This document shows, in pieces, positions 56,259 to 64,000 of a stretch of DNA of 64,000 bases (the stretch's first letter is position 1; each line of letters starts with the position of its first letter). This DNA is from Mycolicibacterium duvalii (lineage in GTDB: Bacteria > Actinomycetota > Actinomycetes > Mycobacteriales > Mycobacteriaceae), in the NCBI RefSeq assembly GCF_010726645.1, contig NZ_AP022563.1:5084001-5148000 (forward strand). The letters are read 5' to 3'. The notes beneath the pieces are model-generated. The model had not been told where the DNA came from, did no database searches, and saw nothing but the letters and a program-made list of their open reading frames with translations. Made by a program: the position numbers and the translations under genes.

Positions 56259-56642
56259 CTATCTGGTGATGAACGGTCGGATGGAGGCGGTGATCTGGTG
56301 AATCTGAGCTCGGCCGGCCGGATCGTCGGCCGGGATCCGGAAAGTCTCGTCGACACGCGCCCCGACGCGGCGCCCGGCCAGCGAGGGCTTGGTCGACAGT
56401 TCGAACCGTGCGCGCACGATGTCGCCGTCGACGGTGAACTCCGGTGACGACACCGACTCGATCACGCGGTACTGCAGGCCGCGGTTGAGGCTGCGGCGCA
56501 GATGATTTCCGGAGAATCCGGTCTTGATGCCGACCTCGGTGCGCGTGCAGCCCGGTGCGAACGGGACCGCGTCGGCCCGGTGGGAGGCCAGGGCAGAGAT
56601 GTACGCCTGAGCCGCGGCGATGCGGTCCGCGTCCGAGATCAT
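56259..56642 (-). CDS. Unknown 127-aa protein coupled to fadA5 (DUF8021-like)
   Basis: Segments VPFAPGCTRTEVGIKTGFSG, LRRSLNRGLQYRVIESV and RARFELSTKPSLAGRRVGARVDETF suggest a small SnoaL-like or DUF8021-like alpha+beta barrel with a fixed polar pocket; no catalysis can be assigned. ATGA overlap with fadA5 places it in the KstR operon. It has no counterpart between Rv3546 and Rv3547 in M. tuberculosis. Confidence 0.78.
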   Translation of the reverse strand: MISDADRIAAAQAYISALASHRADAVPFAPGCTRTEVGIKTGFSGNHLRRSLNRGLQYRVIESVSSPEFTVDGDIVRARFELSTKPSLAGRRVGARVDETFRIPADDPAGRAQIHQITASIRPFITR

Positions 56643-57805
56643 CAGATGCGCTCGATGATCGTTCCGGTCGACAGGGCGCCGCCGGCGCACATGGTGATCA
56701 GCGCGGTGGACTTGTCGGTGCGCTCGAGTTCGTGCAGCGCGGTGGTGATGAGCCGGGCGCCGGTGCTGCCCACCGGGTGCCCCAGCGCGATGGCGCCGCC
56801 GTTGACGTTGACCTTGTCCATATCGGCCTCGTGCACCCGAGCCCACGACAGCACGACGGACGCGAACGCTTCGTTGATCTCGACGAGGTCGATGTCGCCC
56901 AGCTTCATTCCGGCCTTCTCCAGGACGCGCGCGGTCGACTGGACGGGGCCGTCGAGGTGGTAGTACGGCTCGGCCCCGACGTTGGCCTGGCTGATGATGC
57001 GGGCACGGGGCGTGAGGCCGAGTGCCCGGGCCTTGTCTTCGTCCATCCACAGCACCGCCGCCGCGCCATCAGAGATCTGCGACGAGGTACCGGCGGTGTG
57101 AATTCCGCCCTCCATCACCGGCTTGAGCCCGGCCAACGACTCCATCGTGGTGTCCCGCAGCCCCTGGTCGCGGGTGACCGGCGCCAGGTCCGAGGTGGGC
57201 TGCTTGTTCTCGTCGAGCACGGGTGCGGTGATCGGGGAGATCTCGCGGTCGAAGCGCCCCTCGGCCCACGCCTGTTTGGCCTTGCGCTGAGATTCGAAGC
57301 CGAACCGGTCGACGTCGTCACGCGTGATGCCGCGCCGCTTGGCGATGCGCTCGGCGGCTTCGAACTGGTTGGGCATGTCGATGTCCCAGGACGCAGCGCG
57401 GATCAGGCCCCGGTCCGGCCCGGCGTTGGCGCCGAGTCCCACGCGGCTCATCGCCTCGATACCGCAGGCGATGCCGACGTCGATGGCCCCGGTGGCGATC
57501 AGGCCGGCGATCAGGTGGTTGGCCTGCTGGGCGCTCCCGCACTGACAGTCGATGGTGGTGGCGCCGACCTGCTCCGGCAACCCTGCGGTCAGCCAGCTGA
57601 CCCGGGTGATGTTGTTGGACTGTTCGCCGTACTGCGTGACGCAGCCGCCGATGATCTGCTCGACCTGATCTGCTTCGATACCGGCCTTGTCCACGAGCGC
57701 CTTCTGCACCGCGCCCAGCAACTCGGTGGCGTGCAGACCGGACAACCATCCGTTGCGCTTGCCGATGGGGCTGCGGGTGGCTTCGACGATGACAGGGTTA
57801 CCCAT
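56642..57805 (-). CDS. fadA5: FadA5, steroid side-chain thiolase
   Basis: 387-aa thiolase. Cys in IDCQCGSAQQANH, EINEAFAS, NVNGGAIALGHPVGSTGAR and Cys in MCAGGALSTG. Thiolytic removal of acetyl-CoA from the steroid side chain. KstR box 11 bp upstream of the start. Confidence 0.95.
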   Translation of the reverse strand: MGNPVIVEATRSPIGKRNGWLSGLHATELLGAVQKALVDKAGIEADQVEQIIGGCVTQYGEQSNNITRVSWLTAGLPEQVGATTIDCQCGSAQQANHLIAGLIATGAIDVGIACGIEAMSRVGLGANAGPDRGLIRAASWDIDMPNQFEAAERIAKRRGITRDDVDRFGFESQRKAKQAWAEGRFDREISPITAPVLDENKQPTSDLAPVTRDQGLRDTTMESLAGLKPVMEGGIHTAGTSSQISDGAAAVLWMDEDKARALGLTPRARIISQANVGAEPYYHLDGPVQSTARVLEKAGMKLGDIDLVEINEAFASVVLSWARVHEADMDKVNVNGGAIALGHPVGSTGARLITTALHELERTDKSTALITMCAGGALSTGTIIERI

Positions 57806-57815
57806 TGCGTCAGGC

Positions 57816-57829
57816 TAGAACACGTTTCA
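57816..57829. promoter_or_regulatory. KstR operator on the fadA5 side
   Basis: TAGAACACGTTTCA fits TnnAACnnGTTnnA. Confidence 0.9.
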
Positions 57830-57894
57830 TTAGTCTGACAAGCAGCGATGCCGTCGTGCCTTTCATCTGCGGTGGAGGCATGTTTTACTGGCAC

Positions 57895-57908
57895 TAGAAC
57901 ACGTTGCA
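57895..57908. promoter_or_regulatory. KstR operator on the cyp125 side
   Basis: TAGAACACGTTGCA fits TnnAACnnGTTnnA, 18 bp upstream of the cyp125 ATG. Confidence 0.9.
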
Positions 57909-57926
57909 ATTGAGGAGTGCTTTCCT

Positions 57927-59189
57927 ATGCCCGGCCCGAACTCATGTCCGATCAGCCCCGACTTCGACTTCCTCGACGCGACGCTGAACCTCGAGCGTCT
58001 CCCGGTCGAGGAGCTCGCCGAACTGCGCAAGTCCGAGCCTATCCACTGGGTCGACGTGCCCGGCGGCACGGGGGGCTTCGGTGACAAGGGCTACTGGCTG
58101 GTCACCAAGCATGCGGACGTCAAAGAGGTGTCCAAGCACAACGAGATCTTCGGCAGCTCGCCTGACGGCGCCATCCCGACCTGGCCGCAGGACATGACGC
58201 GCGACGCGATCGACCTGCAGAAGGCGGTCCTGCTGAACATGGACGCGCCCCAGCACACCCGCCTGCGCAAGATCATCTCGCGCGGCTTCACTCCGCGCGC
58301 CGTCGGCCGGCTGGAGGACGAACTGCGGGCCCGGGCCCAGAAGATCGCCGAGACCGCCAAAGCCGAGGGGTCCGGCGACTTCGTCGAGCAGGTGTCGTGT
58401 GAGCTGCCGTTGCAGGCCATCGCGGAGCTGCTCGGCGTACCGCAGGACGATCGCGACAAGATCTTCCGCTGGTCGAACGAGATGACCGCCGGGGAGGACC
58501 CGGAGTACGCCGACGTCGATCCCGCGATGTCGTCGTTCGAGTTGATCCAGTACGCGATGAAGATGGCCGAGGAGCGGGCGAAGAACCCGACCGAGGACAT
58601 CGTCACCAAGCTGATCGAGGCCGATATCGAGGGGGAGAAGCTCTCCGACGACGAGTTCGGCTTCTTCGTGGTGATGCTCGCCGTGGCCGGTAACGAGACC
58701 ACGCGTAACTCGATCACCCACGGCATGATCGCGTTCTCGCAGAACCCCGATCAGTGGGAGCTGTACAAAAAGGAGCGGCCCGAGACCGCCGCCGACGAGA
58801 TCGTCCGGTGGGCCACCCCCGTCTCGGCGTTTCAGCGCACCGCCCTGGAGGACACCGAGCTCGGTGGCGTGAAGATCAAGAAGGGCGAGCGGGTCGTGAT
58901 GTCCTACCGCTCGGCCAATTTCGATGAAGAGGTCTTCGAGAACCCGAACCAGTTCGACATCATGCGTAACCCCAACCCGCACGTCGGGTTCGGCGGGACC
59001 GGCGCGCACTACTGCATCGGTGCGAACCTGGCCAAGATGACCATCAACCTGATCTTCAACGCCGTCGCCGACCACATGCCGGACCTCAAGCCGATCGGCG
59101 AGCCGGAGCGCCTGAAGTCCGGTTGGCTCAACGGGATCAAGCACTGGCAGGTGGACTACACCGGCAAGGGTTGCCCGGTCTCTCAGTAA
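57927..59189 (+). CDS. cyp125: Cyp125, steroid C26/C27 monooxygenase
   Basis: 420-aa cytochrome P450. Oxygen-activation motif AGNETTRNS, ExxR region, haem-ligand Cys363 in FGGTGAHYCIGANLA. Oxidises the cholest-4-en-3-one side-chain terminus to the acid. First gene of the side-chain operon. Confidence 0.97.
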   Translation: MPGPNSCPISPDFDFLDATLNLERLPVEELAELRKSEPIHWVDVPGGTGGFGDKGYWLVTKHADVKEVSKHNEIFGSSPDGAIPTWPQDMTRDAIDLQKAVLLNMDAPQHTRLRKIISRGFTPRAVGRLEDELRARAQKIAETAKAEGSGDFVEQVSCELPLQAIAELLGVPQDDRDKIFRWSNEMTAGEDPEYADVDPAMSSFELIQYAMKMAEERAKNPTEDIVTKLIEADIEGEKLSDDEFGFFVVMLAVAGNETTRNSITHGMIAFSQNPDQWELYKKERPETAADEIVRWATPVSAFQRTALEDTELGGVKIKKGERVVMSYRSANFDEEVFENPNQFDIMRNPNPHVGFGGTGAHYCIGANLAKMTINLIFNAVADHMPDLKPIGEPERLKSGWLNGIKHWQVDYTGKGCPVSQ

Positions 59190-59215
59190 GGCACGAAGAC
59201 TCAAGGAGGAGTCGG

Positions 59216-60217
59216 GTGGATTTCAGTCCGGACGAGGGGCAGCAGGCTGTCGCCGATGTGGTGACGTCGGTGCTCGAGCGCGACAACACGTGGGACGCAC
59301 TGGTCTCCGGTGGTGTGACGGCACTCGCGGTGCCCGAGCGCCTCGGTGGTGACGGGGTCGGTCTGGCCGAGATCGCGACCGCGCTCACCGAGATCGGCAG
59401 GCGAGGCACGGTCAGTCCCGCGCTGGTCACGCTCGGGTCGACCGCGGTGCTGCTCGACATGGCATCGGACGCCCAGCAGGACCGGTATCTGTCGAACGTC
59501 GCGAAGGGTTCTGTGTTGACGTGGGCGCTCAACGAGCCCGGCGTCTCGTTGCCCGATCAGCCTGCGACCACTCTGGCTGCGGGAAAGCTGAATGGGACGA
59601 AGATCGCGGTCGGCTATGCAGCACAGGCGGATTGGATCCTCGTGACTGCCGATGCCGGTGTGGTGATGGTCGCGCGCGATGCGGATGGCCTGACTGTGAC
59701 CACGACTCCGACCGCCAGCGGCGGCGAGGAAGCCACCGTGACATTCACCGACGTTGCGGTCGGCGACGACGATGTGCTCGCCGGTGCGGCGCCGTCGCGG
59801 GTGAATCAACTCGTCCTGGCGGCCGTCGGCGCATTCGCGGCCGGACTGGTGGCCGGTGCGCTGAGGCTGACTGCCGACTACGTCGCCAACCGGGAGCAGT
59901 TCGGCAGGCCGCTGTCGACATTCCAGACGGTGGCGGCCCAACTCTCCGAGGTCTATATCGCCTCGCGCACAGTCGATCTGGTGTCCAACTCGGTGGTGTG
60001 GCGGCTCACTGAGGGGCTGGACGCGGACGAAGACCTCACGATCCTCGGTTACTGGCTCACCTCGCAGGCGCCGCCGGCGATGCGGCTGTGCCACCACCTG
60101 CACGGCGGCATGGGCATGGACATCACCTACCCGATGGACCGCTACTACTCGTCGATCAAGGACCTGACCCGCCAACTCGGCGGTCCTTCACATCGTCTGG
60201 ACCTGGTGGGAGCCTGA
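59216..60217 (+). CDS. fadE28: FadE28 (ChsE1), acyl-CoA dehydrogenase subunit
   Basis: 333 aa, short-type subunit. REQFGRPLSTFQTVAAQLSEV and HLHGGMGMDITYPMDRYYSS. With FadE29 forms the alpha2beta2 dehydrogenase for the C3 side chain. GTG at 59216 behind AAGGAGG. Confidence 0.94.
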   Translation: MDFSPDEGQQAVADVVTSVLERDNTWDALVSGGVTALAVPERLGGDGVGLAEIATALTEIGRRGTVSPALVTLGSTAVLLDMASDAQQDRYLSNVAKGSVLTWALNEPGVSLPDQPATTLAAGKLNGTKIAVGYAAQADWILVTADAGVVMVARDADGLTVTTTPTASGGEEATVTFTDVAVGDDDVLAGAAPSRVNQLVLAAVGAFAAGLVAGALRLTADYVANREQFGRPLSTFQTVAAQLSEVYIASRTVDLVSNSVVWRLTEGLDADEDLTILGYWLTSQAPPAMRLCHHLHGGMGMDITYPMDRYYSSIKDLTRQLGGPSHRLDLVGA

Positions 60218-60218
60218 G

Positions 60219-61382
60219 ATGTACATCGAACTGACACCGGAACAGCAGAAGCTGCAAGCCGAACTGCGGGAGTACTTCTCCACGCTGATCACGCCCGAAG
60301 AGGCGGCTGCGATGGAGAGCGACCGGCACAACGAGGCCTACCGCGCGGTGATCAAGCGGATGGGCGCCGACGGCAAACTCGGCGTCGGATGGCCCAAGGA
60401 GTACGGCGGACTGGGCTTCGGGCCCATCGAGCAGCAGATCTTCGTCAACGAGGCCAACCGAGCCGACGTACCGCTGCCCATGGTGACCCTGCAGACCGTC
60501 GGCCCGACGCTGCAGGTGCACGGCACCGAGGAGCAGAAGAAGAAGTTCCTGCCCGGGATACTCTCCGGGGACATCCATTTCGCGATCGGCTATTCCGAGC
60601 CGGAGGCGGGGACCGACCTGGCATCGCTGCGGACCGCAGCGGTCAAGCACGGCGACGAATACATCGTCAACGGGCAGAAGATGTGGACCACCGGCGCCCA
60701 CGACGCCGACTACATCTGGCTGGCCTGTCGTACCGATCCCGACGCCGCCAAGCACAAGGGCATCTCGATCCTGATCGTCGACACCAAGGATCCCGGATAC
60801 TCGTGGACGCCGATCATCCTGTCCGACGGTGCCCACCACACCAACGCGTCGTACTACAACGACGTCCGGGTGCCCGCCGACATGCTCGTCGGAGAGGAGA
60901 ACGGCGGCTGGAAGCTGATCACCACGCAGCTCAACCATGAGCGCGTCGGACTCGGCCCGGCCGGCCGGATCGCCGGCATCTACGACGAGGTGTACGAGTG
61001 GGCAGCCACCGCCGGCTCCGACGGCGTGGTTCCACTCCAGCAGGAGCCCGCGCGTCGGCTCCTCGGACAGATCAAGGCGATCTGGCGCATCAATGAACTG
61101 CTCAACTGGCAGGTCGCCGCGTCCGGCGAGACCATCGCCGTCGCCGATGCCGCTGCCACCAAGGTCTTCTCGACCGAACGGATCCAAGAGGTGGGCCGGC
61201 TGGCTGAGGAACTCGTGGGCCGCTACGGCAACCCGGCCGACCCGCACACCGCCCACCTGCTCGATTGGCTCGACAAGATCACCAAACGTAACCTCGTGAT
61301 CACCTTCGGTGGTGGAGTCAACGAGGTGATGCGGGAGATGATCGCGGCGTCGGGGTTGAAGGTCCCGAGGGTGCCCCGATGA
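60219..61382 (+). CDS. fadE29: FadE29 (ChsE2), acyl-CoA dehydrogenase subunit
   Basis: 387 aa. YSEPEAGTDLASLRTAAV and QKMWTTGAHDADYIWLA are FAD/substrate regions. Partner of FadE28. ATGA overlap with chsH2. Confidence 0.95.
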   Translation: MYIELTPEQQKLQAELREYFSTLITPEEAAAMESDRHNEAYRAVIKRMGADGKLGVGWPKEYGGLGFGPIEQQIFVNEANRADVPLPMVTLQTVGPTLQVHGTEEQKKKFLPGILSGDIHFAIGYSEPEAGTDLASLRTAAVKHGDEYIVNGQKMWTTGAHDADYIWLACRTDPDAAKHKGISILIVDTKDPGYSWTPIILSDGAHHTNASYYNDVRVPADMLVGEENGGWKLITTQLNHERVGLGPAGRIAGIYDEVYEWAATAGSDGVVPLQQEPARRLLGQIKAIWRINELLNWQVAASGETIAVADAAATKVFSTERIQEVGRLAEELVGRYGNPADPHTAHLLDWLDKITKRNLVITFGGGVNEVMREMIAASGLKVPRVPR

Positions 61383-62344
61383 GCGCAGACCTGCAGCCCG
61401 GCATCGACCGGATCACAGCGGCGGGTAAGAGCGAACCGCGTACCGCCCGGGATCCGGTCAACCAGCCCATGATTCACCACTGGGTGGACGCCATCGGGGA
61501 CAAGAATCCGATCTACGTCGACGCCGAGGCCGCCAAGGCTGCCGGCCATCCCGGCATCGTGGCACCTCCGGCGATGATCCAGGTGTGGACGATGGGTGGA
61601 CTCGGACAGGGCCGCTCCGATGATGACCCGCTGTCGAAGATGATGGCGCTCTTCGACGACGCCGGCTACGTCGGCGTGGTGGCCACCAACTGCGAGCAGA
61701 CCTATCACCGCTATCTCCAGCCCGGCGAGGAGCTGACCGTCCACGCCGAGATCACCGACGTGGTGGGCCCCAAGCAGACCGCGTTGGGTGAGGGGTTCTT
61801 CATCAACCAGCTCATCACGTGGACCGTGCCCAACGGCGCGTCGGGCGACGAGACCGTCGCCGAGATGAACTGGCGCATCATGAAGTTCAAGCCGCGCGGT
61901 GAGGACAAGCCGGACCTGCCGGAGGACCTCGATCCGGACAGCTTGATGCGTCCGGCCTCGTCGAAGGACTCCCAGTTCTTCTGGGACGGCATCAACAGCC
62001 ACGAGTTGCGAATCCAGCGCCGTCCCGACGGCACGCTGCAGCACCCACCGGTGCCGGCCGTGTGGGCCGACAAGGATGCCCCTGTCGACTACGTGGTGGC
62101 CTCCGGAAACGGCACGGTCTACAGCTATGTGGTGCATCACGCGCCGAAGGTGCCCGGGCGCAGCCTGCCGTTCGTCGTCGCCCTCGTCGAACTGGAGGAG
62201 GGCGTGCGGATGCTCGGCGAGCTGCGCAACATCGACCCCAGCGAAGTGCAGATCGGATTGCCTGTGCGCGCAACGTACATCGACTTCCCGGACAGCGACG
62301 TCAGCCCCGCGTGGACGCTGTACGCGTGGGAGCCGGCCCGGTGA
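61379..62344 (+). CDS. chsH2: ChsH2, MaoC-like hydratase with C-terminal DUF35 domain
   Basis: 321 aa. N-terminal hot-dog hydratase half (PMIHHWVDAIGDKNPIYVD, HPGIVAPPAMIQVWTM) and a C-terminal OB-fold DUF35 part from about residue 190 (LRIQRRPDGTLQHPPVPAVW). No zinc-finger cysteines are seen in the linker, unlike many DUF35 proteins. Hydrates the dehydrogenated C3 side chain with ChsH1, and the DUF35 part binds Ltp2 for retro-aldol cleavage. Confidence 0.94.
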   Translation: MSADLQPGIDRITAAGKSEPRTARDPVNQPMIHHWVDAIGDKNPIYVDAEAAKAAGHPGIVAPPAMIQVWTMGGLGQGRSDDDPLSKMMALFDDAGYVGVVATNCEQTYHRYLQPGEELTVHAEITDVVGPKQTALGEGFFINQLITWTVPNGASGDETVAEMNWRIMKFKPRGEDKPDLPEDLDPDSLMRPASSKDSQFFWDGINSHELRIQRRPDGTLQHPPVPAVWADKDAPVDYVVASGNGTVYSYVVHHAPKVPGRSLPFVVALVELEEGVRMLGELRNIDPSEVQIGLPVRATYIDFPDSDVSPAWTLYAWEPAR

Positions 62345-62742
62345 GCGCCCCCGCCCTGGAGGTCGGAGCGGTCCTGCCCGAACTGCAGATCTACGGCGAC
62401 CCGACGTTCATCGTCTCCACGGCGATCGCGACCCGCGATTACCAGGACGTCCACCACGACCGGGACAAGGCCCAGGCCAAGGGATCCAAGGACATCTTCG
62501 TCAACATCCTGACCGACACCGGCCTGGTGCAGCGCTACCTGACCGACTGGGCGGGCCCGACGGCCAGGATCACGTCGATCAGTCTGCGTCTGGGTGTGCC
62601 GTGGTACGCCTACGACACGATCACGTTCACCGGCGAGGTCACCGCTGTCGACGGCGACGTCGCCACCGTGAAGGTGGTCGGCGCCAACAGTCTCGGCAAT
62701 CACGTCATCGCCACGGCGACACTTACCTTGGGGGATCACTGA
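62341..62742 (+). CDS. chsH1: ChsH1, MaoC-like hydratase subunit
   Basis: 133 aa single hot-dog domain. ATRDYQDVHHDRDKAQAKGSKDIF carries the catalytic Asp/His pattern. Forms the active heterotetramer with ChsH2. GTG start overlaps chsH2 (GTGA). Confidence 0.94.
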   Translation: MSAPALEVGAVLPELQIYGDPTFIVSTAIATRDYQDVHHDRDKAQAKGSKDIFVNILTDTGLVQRYLTDWAGPTARITSISLRLGVPWYAYDTITFTGEVTAVDGDVATVKVVGANSLGNHVIATATLTLGDH

Positions 62743-63899
62743 TGCTCTCCGGAAAGGCCGCGATCGCGGGTATCGGCGCGACCGACTTCTCGAAGAACTC
62801 GGGCCGCAGCGAGTTGCGTCTGGCCGCCGAGGCGGTTCTCGACGCACTCGACGACGCCGGGCTGGCACCTGCCGATGTCGACGGCCTGGTCACGTTCACG
62901 ATGGACTCCAATCTGGAGACCGCGGTGGCCCGCGCCACCGGAATCGGTGAGCTGACCTTCTTCAGCCAGATCGGGTACGGCGGCGGCGCGGCGGCCGCGA
63001 CCGTGCAGCAGGCGGCGCTCGCCGTCGCGACCGGCGTCGCCGAAGTGGTGGTGGCCTACCGGGCGTTCAACGAGCGTTCCGGGCACAGGTTCGGTCAGGT
63101 GATGACCGGTCTGACGGTCAACGCCGACTCGCGCGGTGTCGAGTACAGCTGGTCCTACCCGCACGGCCTGAGCACACCGGCCGCCTCGGTGGCGATGATC
63201 GCGCAGCGTTACATGCATGAGTATGGGGCCACCAGCGCCGATTTCGGTGCCGTCTCGGTCGCCGACCGCAAGCATGCCGCCAACAATCCGAAAGCCCACT
63301 TCTACGGCAAGCCCATCACGATTGAAGACCACCAGAACTCCCGGTGGATCGCCGAGCCGCTGCGGCTGCTCGACTGCTGCCAGGAAACCGACGGCGGTGT
63401 CGCGATCGTCGTGACGACCCCCGAGCGGGCCAAGGACCTCAAACACCGCCCGGCGGTGATCGAGGCCGCGGCCCAGGCTGCCGGCGCCGACCAGTTCACC
63501 ATGTACTCGTACTACCGTGAGGAACTCGGTCTGCCGGAGATGGGGTTGGTGGGCCGACAACTGTGGCAGCAGAGCGGGTTGTCGCCCAACGACATCCAAA
63601 CCGCCGTCCTCTACGACCACTTCACGCCGTACACGCTGATCCAGCTCGAGGAACTCGGTTTCTGTGCCCGAGGTGAGGCCAAGGATTTCATCGCCGGCGG
63701 TGCGATCGAGATCGGTGGACGACTCCCGATCAACACCCACGGCGGTCAGCTCGGCGAGGCCTACATCCACGGTATGAACGGCATCGCCGAGGGTGTCCGG
63801 CAGCTGCGCGGCACTTCGGTGAACCAGGTGCCCGACGTCGAGCATGTGCTGGTCACGGCGGGCACCGGGGTACCGACCTCGGGACTGATCCTGGGTTGA
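62742..63899 (+). CDS. ltp2: Ltp2, thiolase-like steroid retro-aldolase
   Basis: 385 aa, thiolase fold (SCP-x/lipid-transfer type). YGGGAAAATVQQAALAVATG, NTHGGQLGEAYIHGMNG. Lacks the classic Cys-His thiolase set and, bound to ChsH2-DUF35, releases propionyl-CoA and androstenedione. ATG overlaps the chsH1 stop by one base. Confidence 0.94.
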   Translation: MLSGKAAIAGIGATDFSKNSGRSELRLAAEAVLDALDDAGLAPADVDGLVTFTMDSNLETAVARATGIGELTFFSQIGYGGGAAAATVQQAALAVATGVAEVVVAYRAFNERSGHRFGQVMTGLTVNADSRGVEYSWSYPHGLSTPAASVAMIAQRYMHEYGATSADFGAVSVADRKHAANNPKAHFYGKPITIEDHQNSRWIAEPLRLLDCCQETDGGVAIVVTTPERAKDLKHRPAVIEAAAQAAGADQFTMYSYYREELGLPEMGLVGRQLWQQSGLSPNDIQTAVLYDHFTPYTLIQLEELGFCARGEAKDFIAGGAIEIGGRLPINTHGGQLGEAYIHGMNGIAEGVRQLRGTSVNQVPDVEHVLVTAGTGVPTSGLILG

Positions 63900-63907
63900 G
63901 ACCCACC

Positions 63908-64000
63908 GTGAATAACGAAACGCTGCCTTGCGGTAGCGGTCGTCGCCTGCCGACATTGCCCAGCGAAGGGCCGCTCAACTGCAAAGACATGTCAGGCTCT
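63908..64000 (+). other. Possible start of a further gene, or intergenic DNA
   Basis: A GTG at 63908 opens 31 codons to the window edge (NNETLPCGSGRRLPTLPSEG), too short to recognise. It may be a real gene start or chance. Confidence 0.15.

Overview
The window is high-GC actinobacterial DNA, and its gene order matches the cholesterol-catabolic region of mycobacteria. The organism is very probably a rapidly growing, environmental Mycolicibacterium. Running left to right it reads like M. tuberculosis Rv3580c to Rv3540c in the same orientation, with several insertions and losses. No tRNA, rRNA or CRISPR array was seen.

Layout. (1) 1-6111: cysS, rlmB, then a minus-strand run of ion transporter, metallo-beta-lactamase-fold protein, acyl-CoA thioesterase and 5-oxoprolinase subunit A. 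(2) 6112-14185: a metal-homeostasis island. It has a Zur-like box, a 38-codon remnant of an alternative L31 ribosomal protein coupled to a WhiB gene, an Azt-type zinc ABC transporter whose permease is fused in frame to an AztD-like propeller, a stand-alone AztD, and a second ABC system (SBP, ATPase, permease). (3) 14230-23679: LacI regulator, kstR, fadE34, an Rv3572-like protein, kshB, and hsaADCB for rings A/B of cholesterol. (4) 23689-33148: a replaced segment where nat is expected. It holds a peptide transporter, a LysR-controlled operon predicted for 3-hydroxybutyrate use (MHS transporter, dehydrogenase, acetoacetyl-CoA synthetase), a DUF222/HNH protein and a frameshifted IS110-type element. 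(5) 33157-42671: aminotransferase and the KstR2 (ring C/D) genes fadE33, fadE32, fadE31, fadD3, fadE30, ipdF, kstR2, fadA6. (6) 42951-50510: an inserted hydroxyectoine operon ectABCD, a secreted lipase-like protein, an NDMA-type alcohol dehydrogenase, and a SatD/membrane-protein pair with an inverted-repeat operator. (7) 50554-57805: ipdC, ipdB, ipdA, echA20, two SDRs, a Ddn-like F420 protein, a 127-aa unknown and fadA5. (8) 57927-63899: the side-chain operon cyp125, fadE28, fadE29, chsH2, chsH1, ltp2.

The steroid genes form one pathway. Cyp125, FadE34, FadA5 and FadE28/29-ChsH1/2-Ltp2 remove the side chain. KshB and HsaA-D open rings A/B. FadD3, FadE30, IpdF, EchA20, IpdC, IpdAB, FadE31-33 and FadA6 degrade the HIP (ring C/D) remnant. 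KstR-type sites (TnnAACnnGTTnnA) and KstR2-type sites (AnCAAGnnCTTGnT) are visible at the expected divergent promoters. The most unusual part is the zinc island: a Zur-like site drives a shrunken L31 gene coupled to WhiB, and a second near-perfect Zur-like site overlaps the start codon of aztA.
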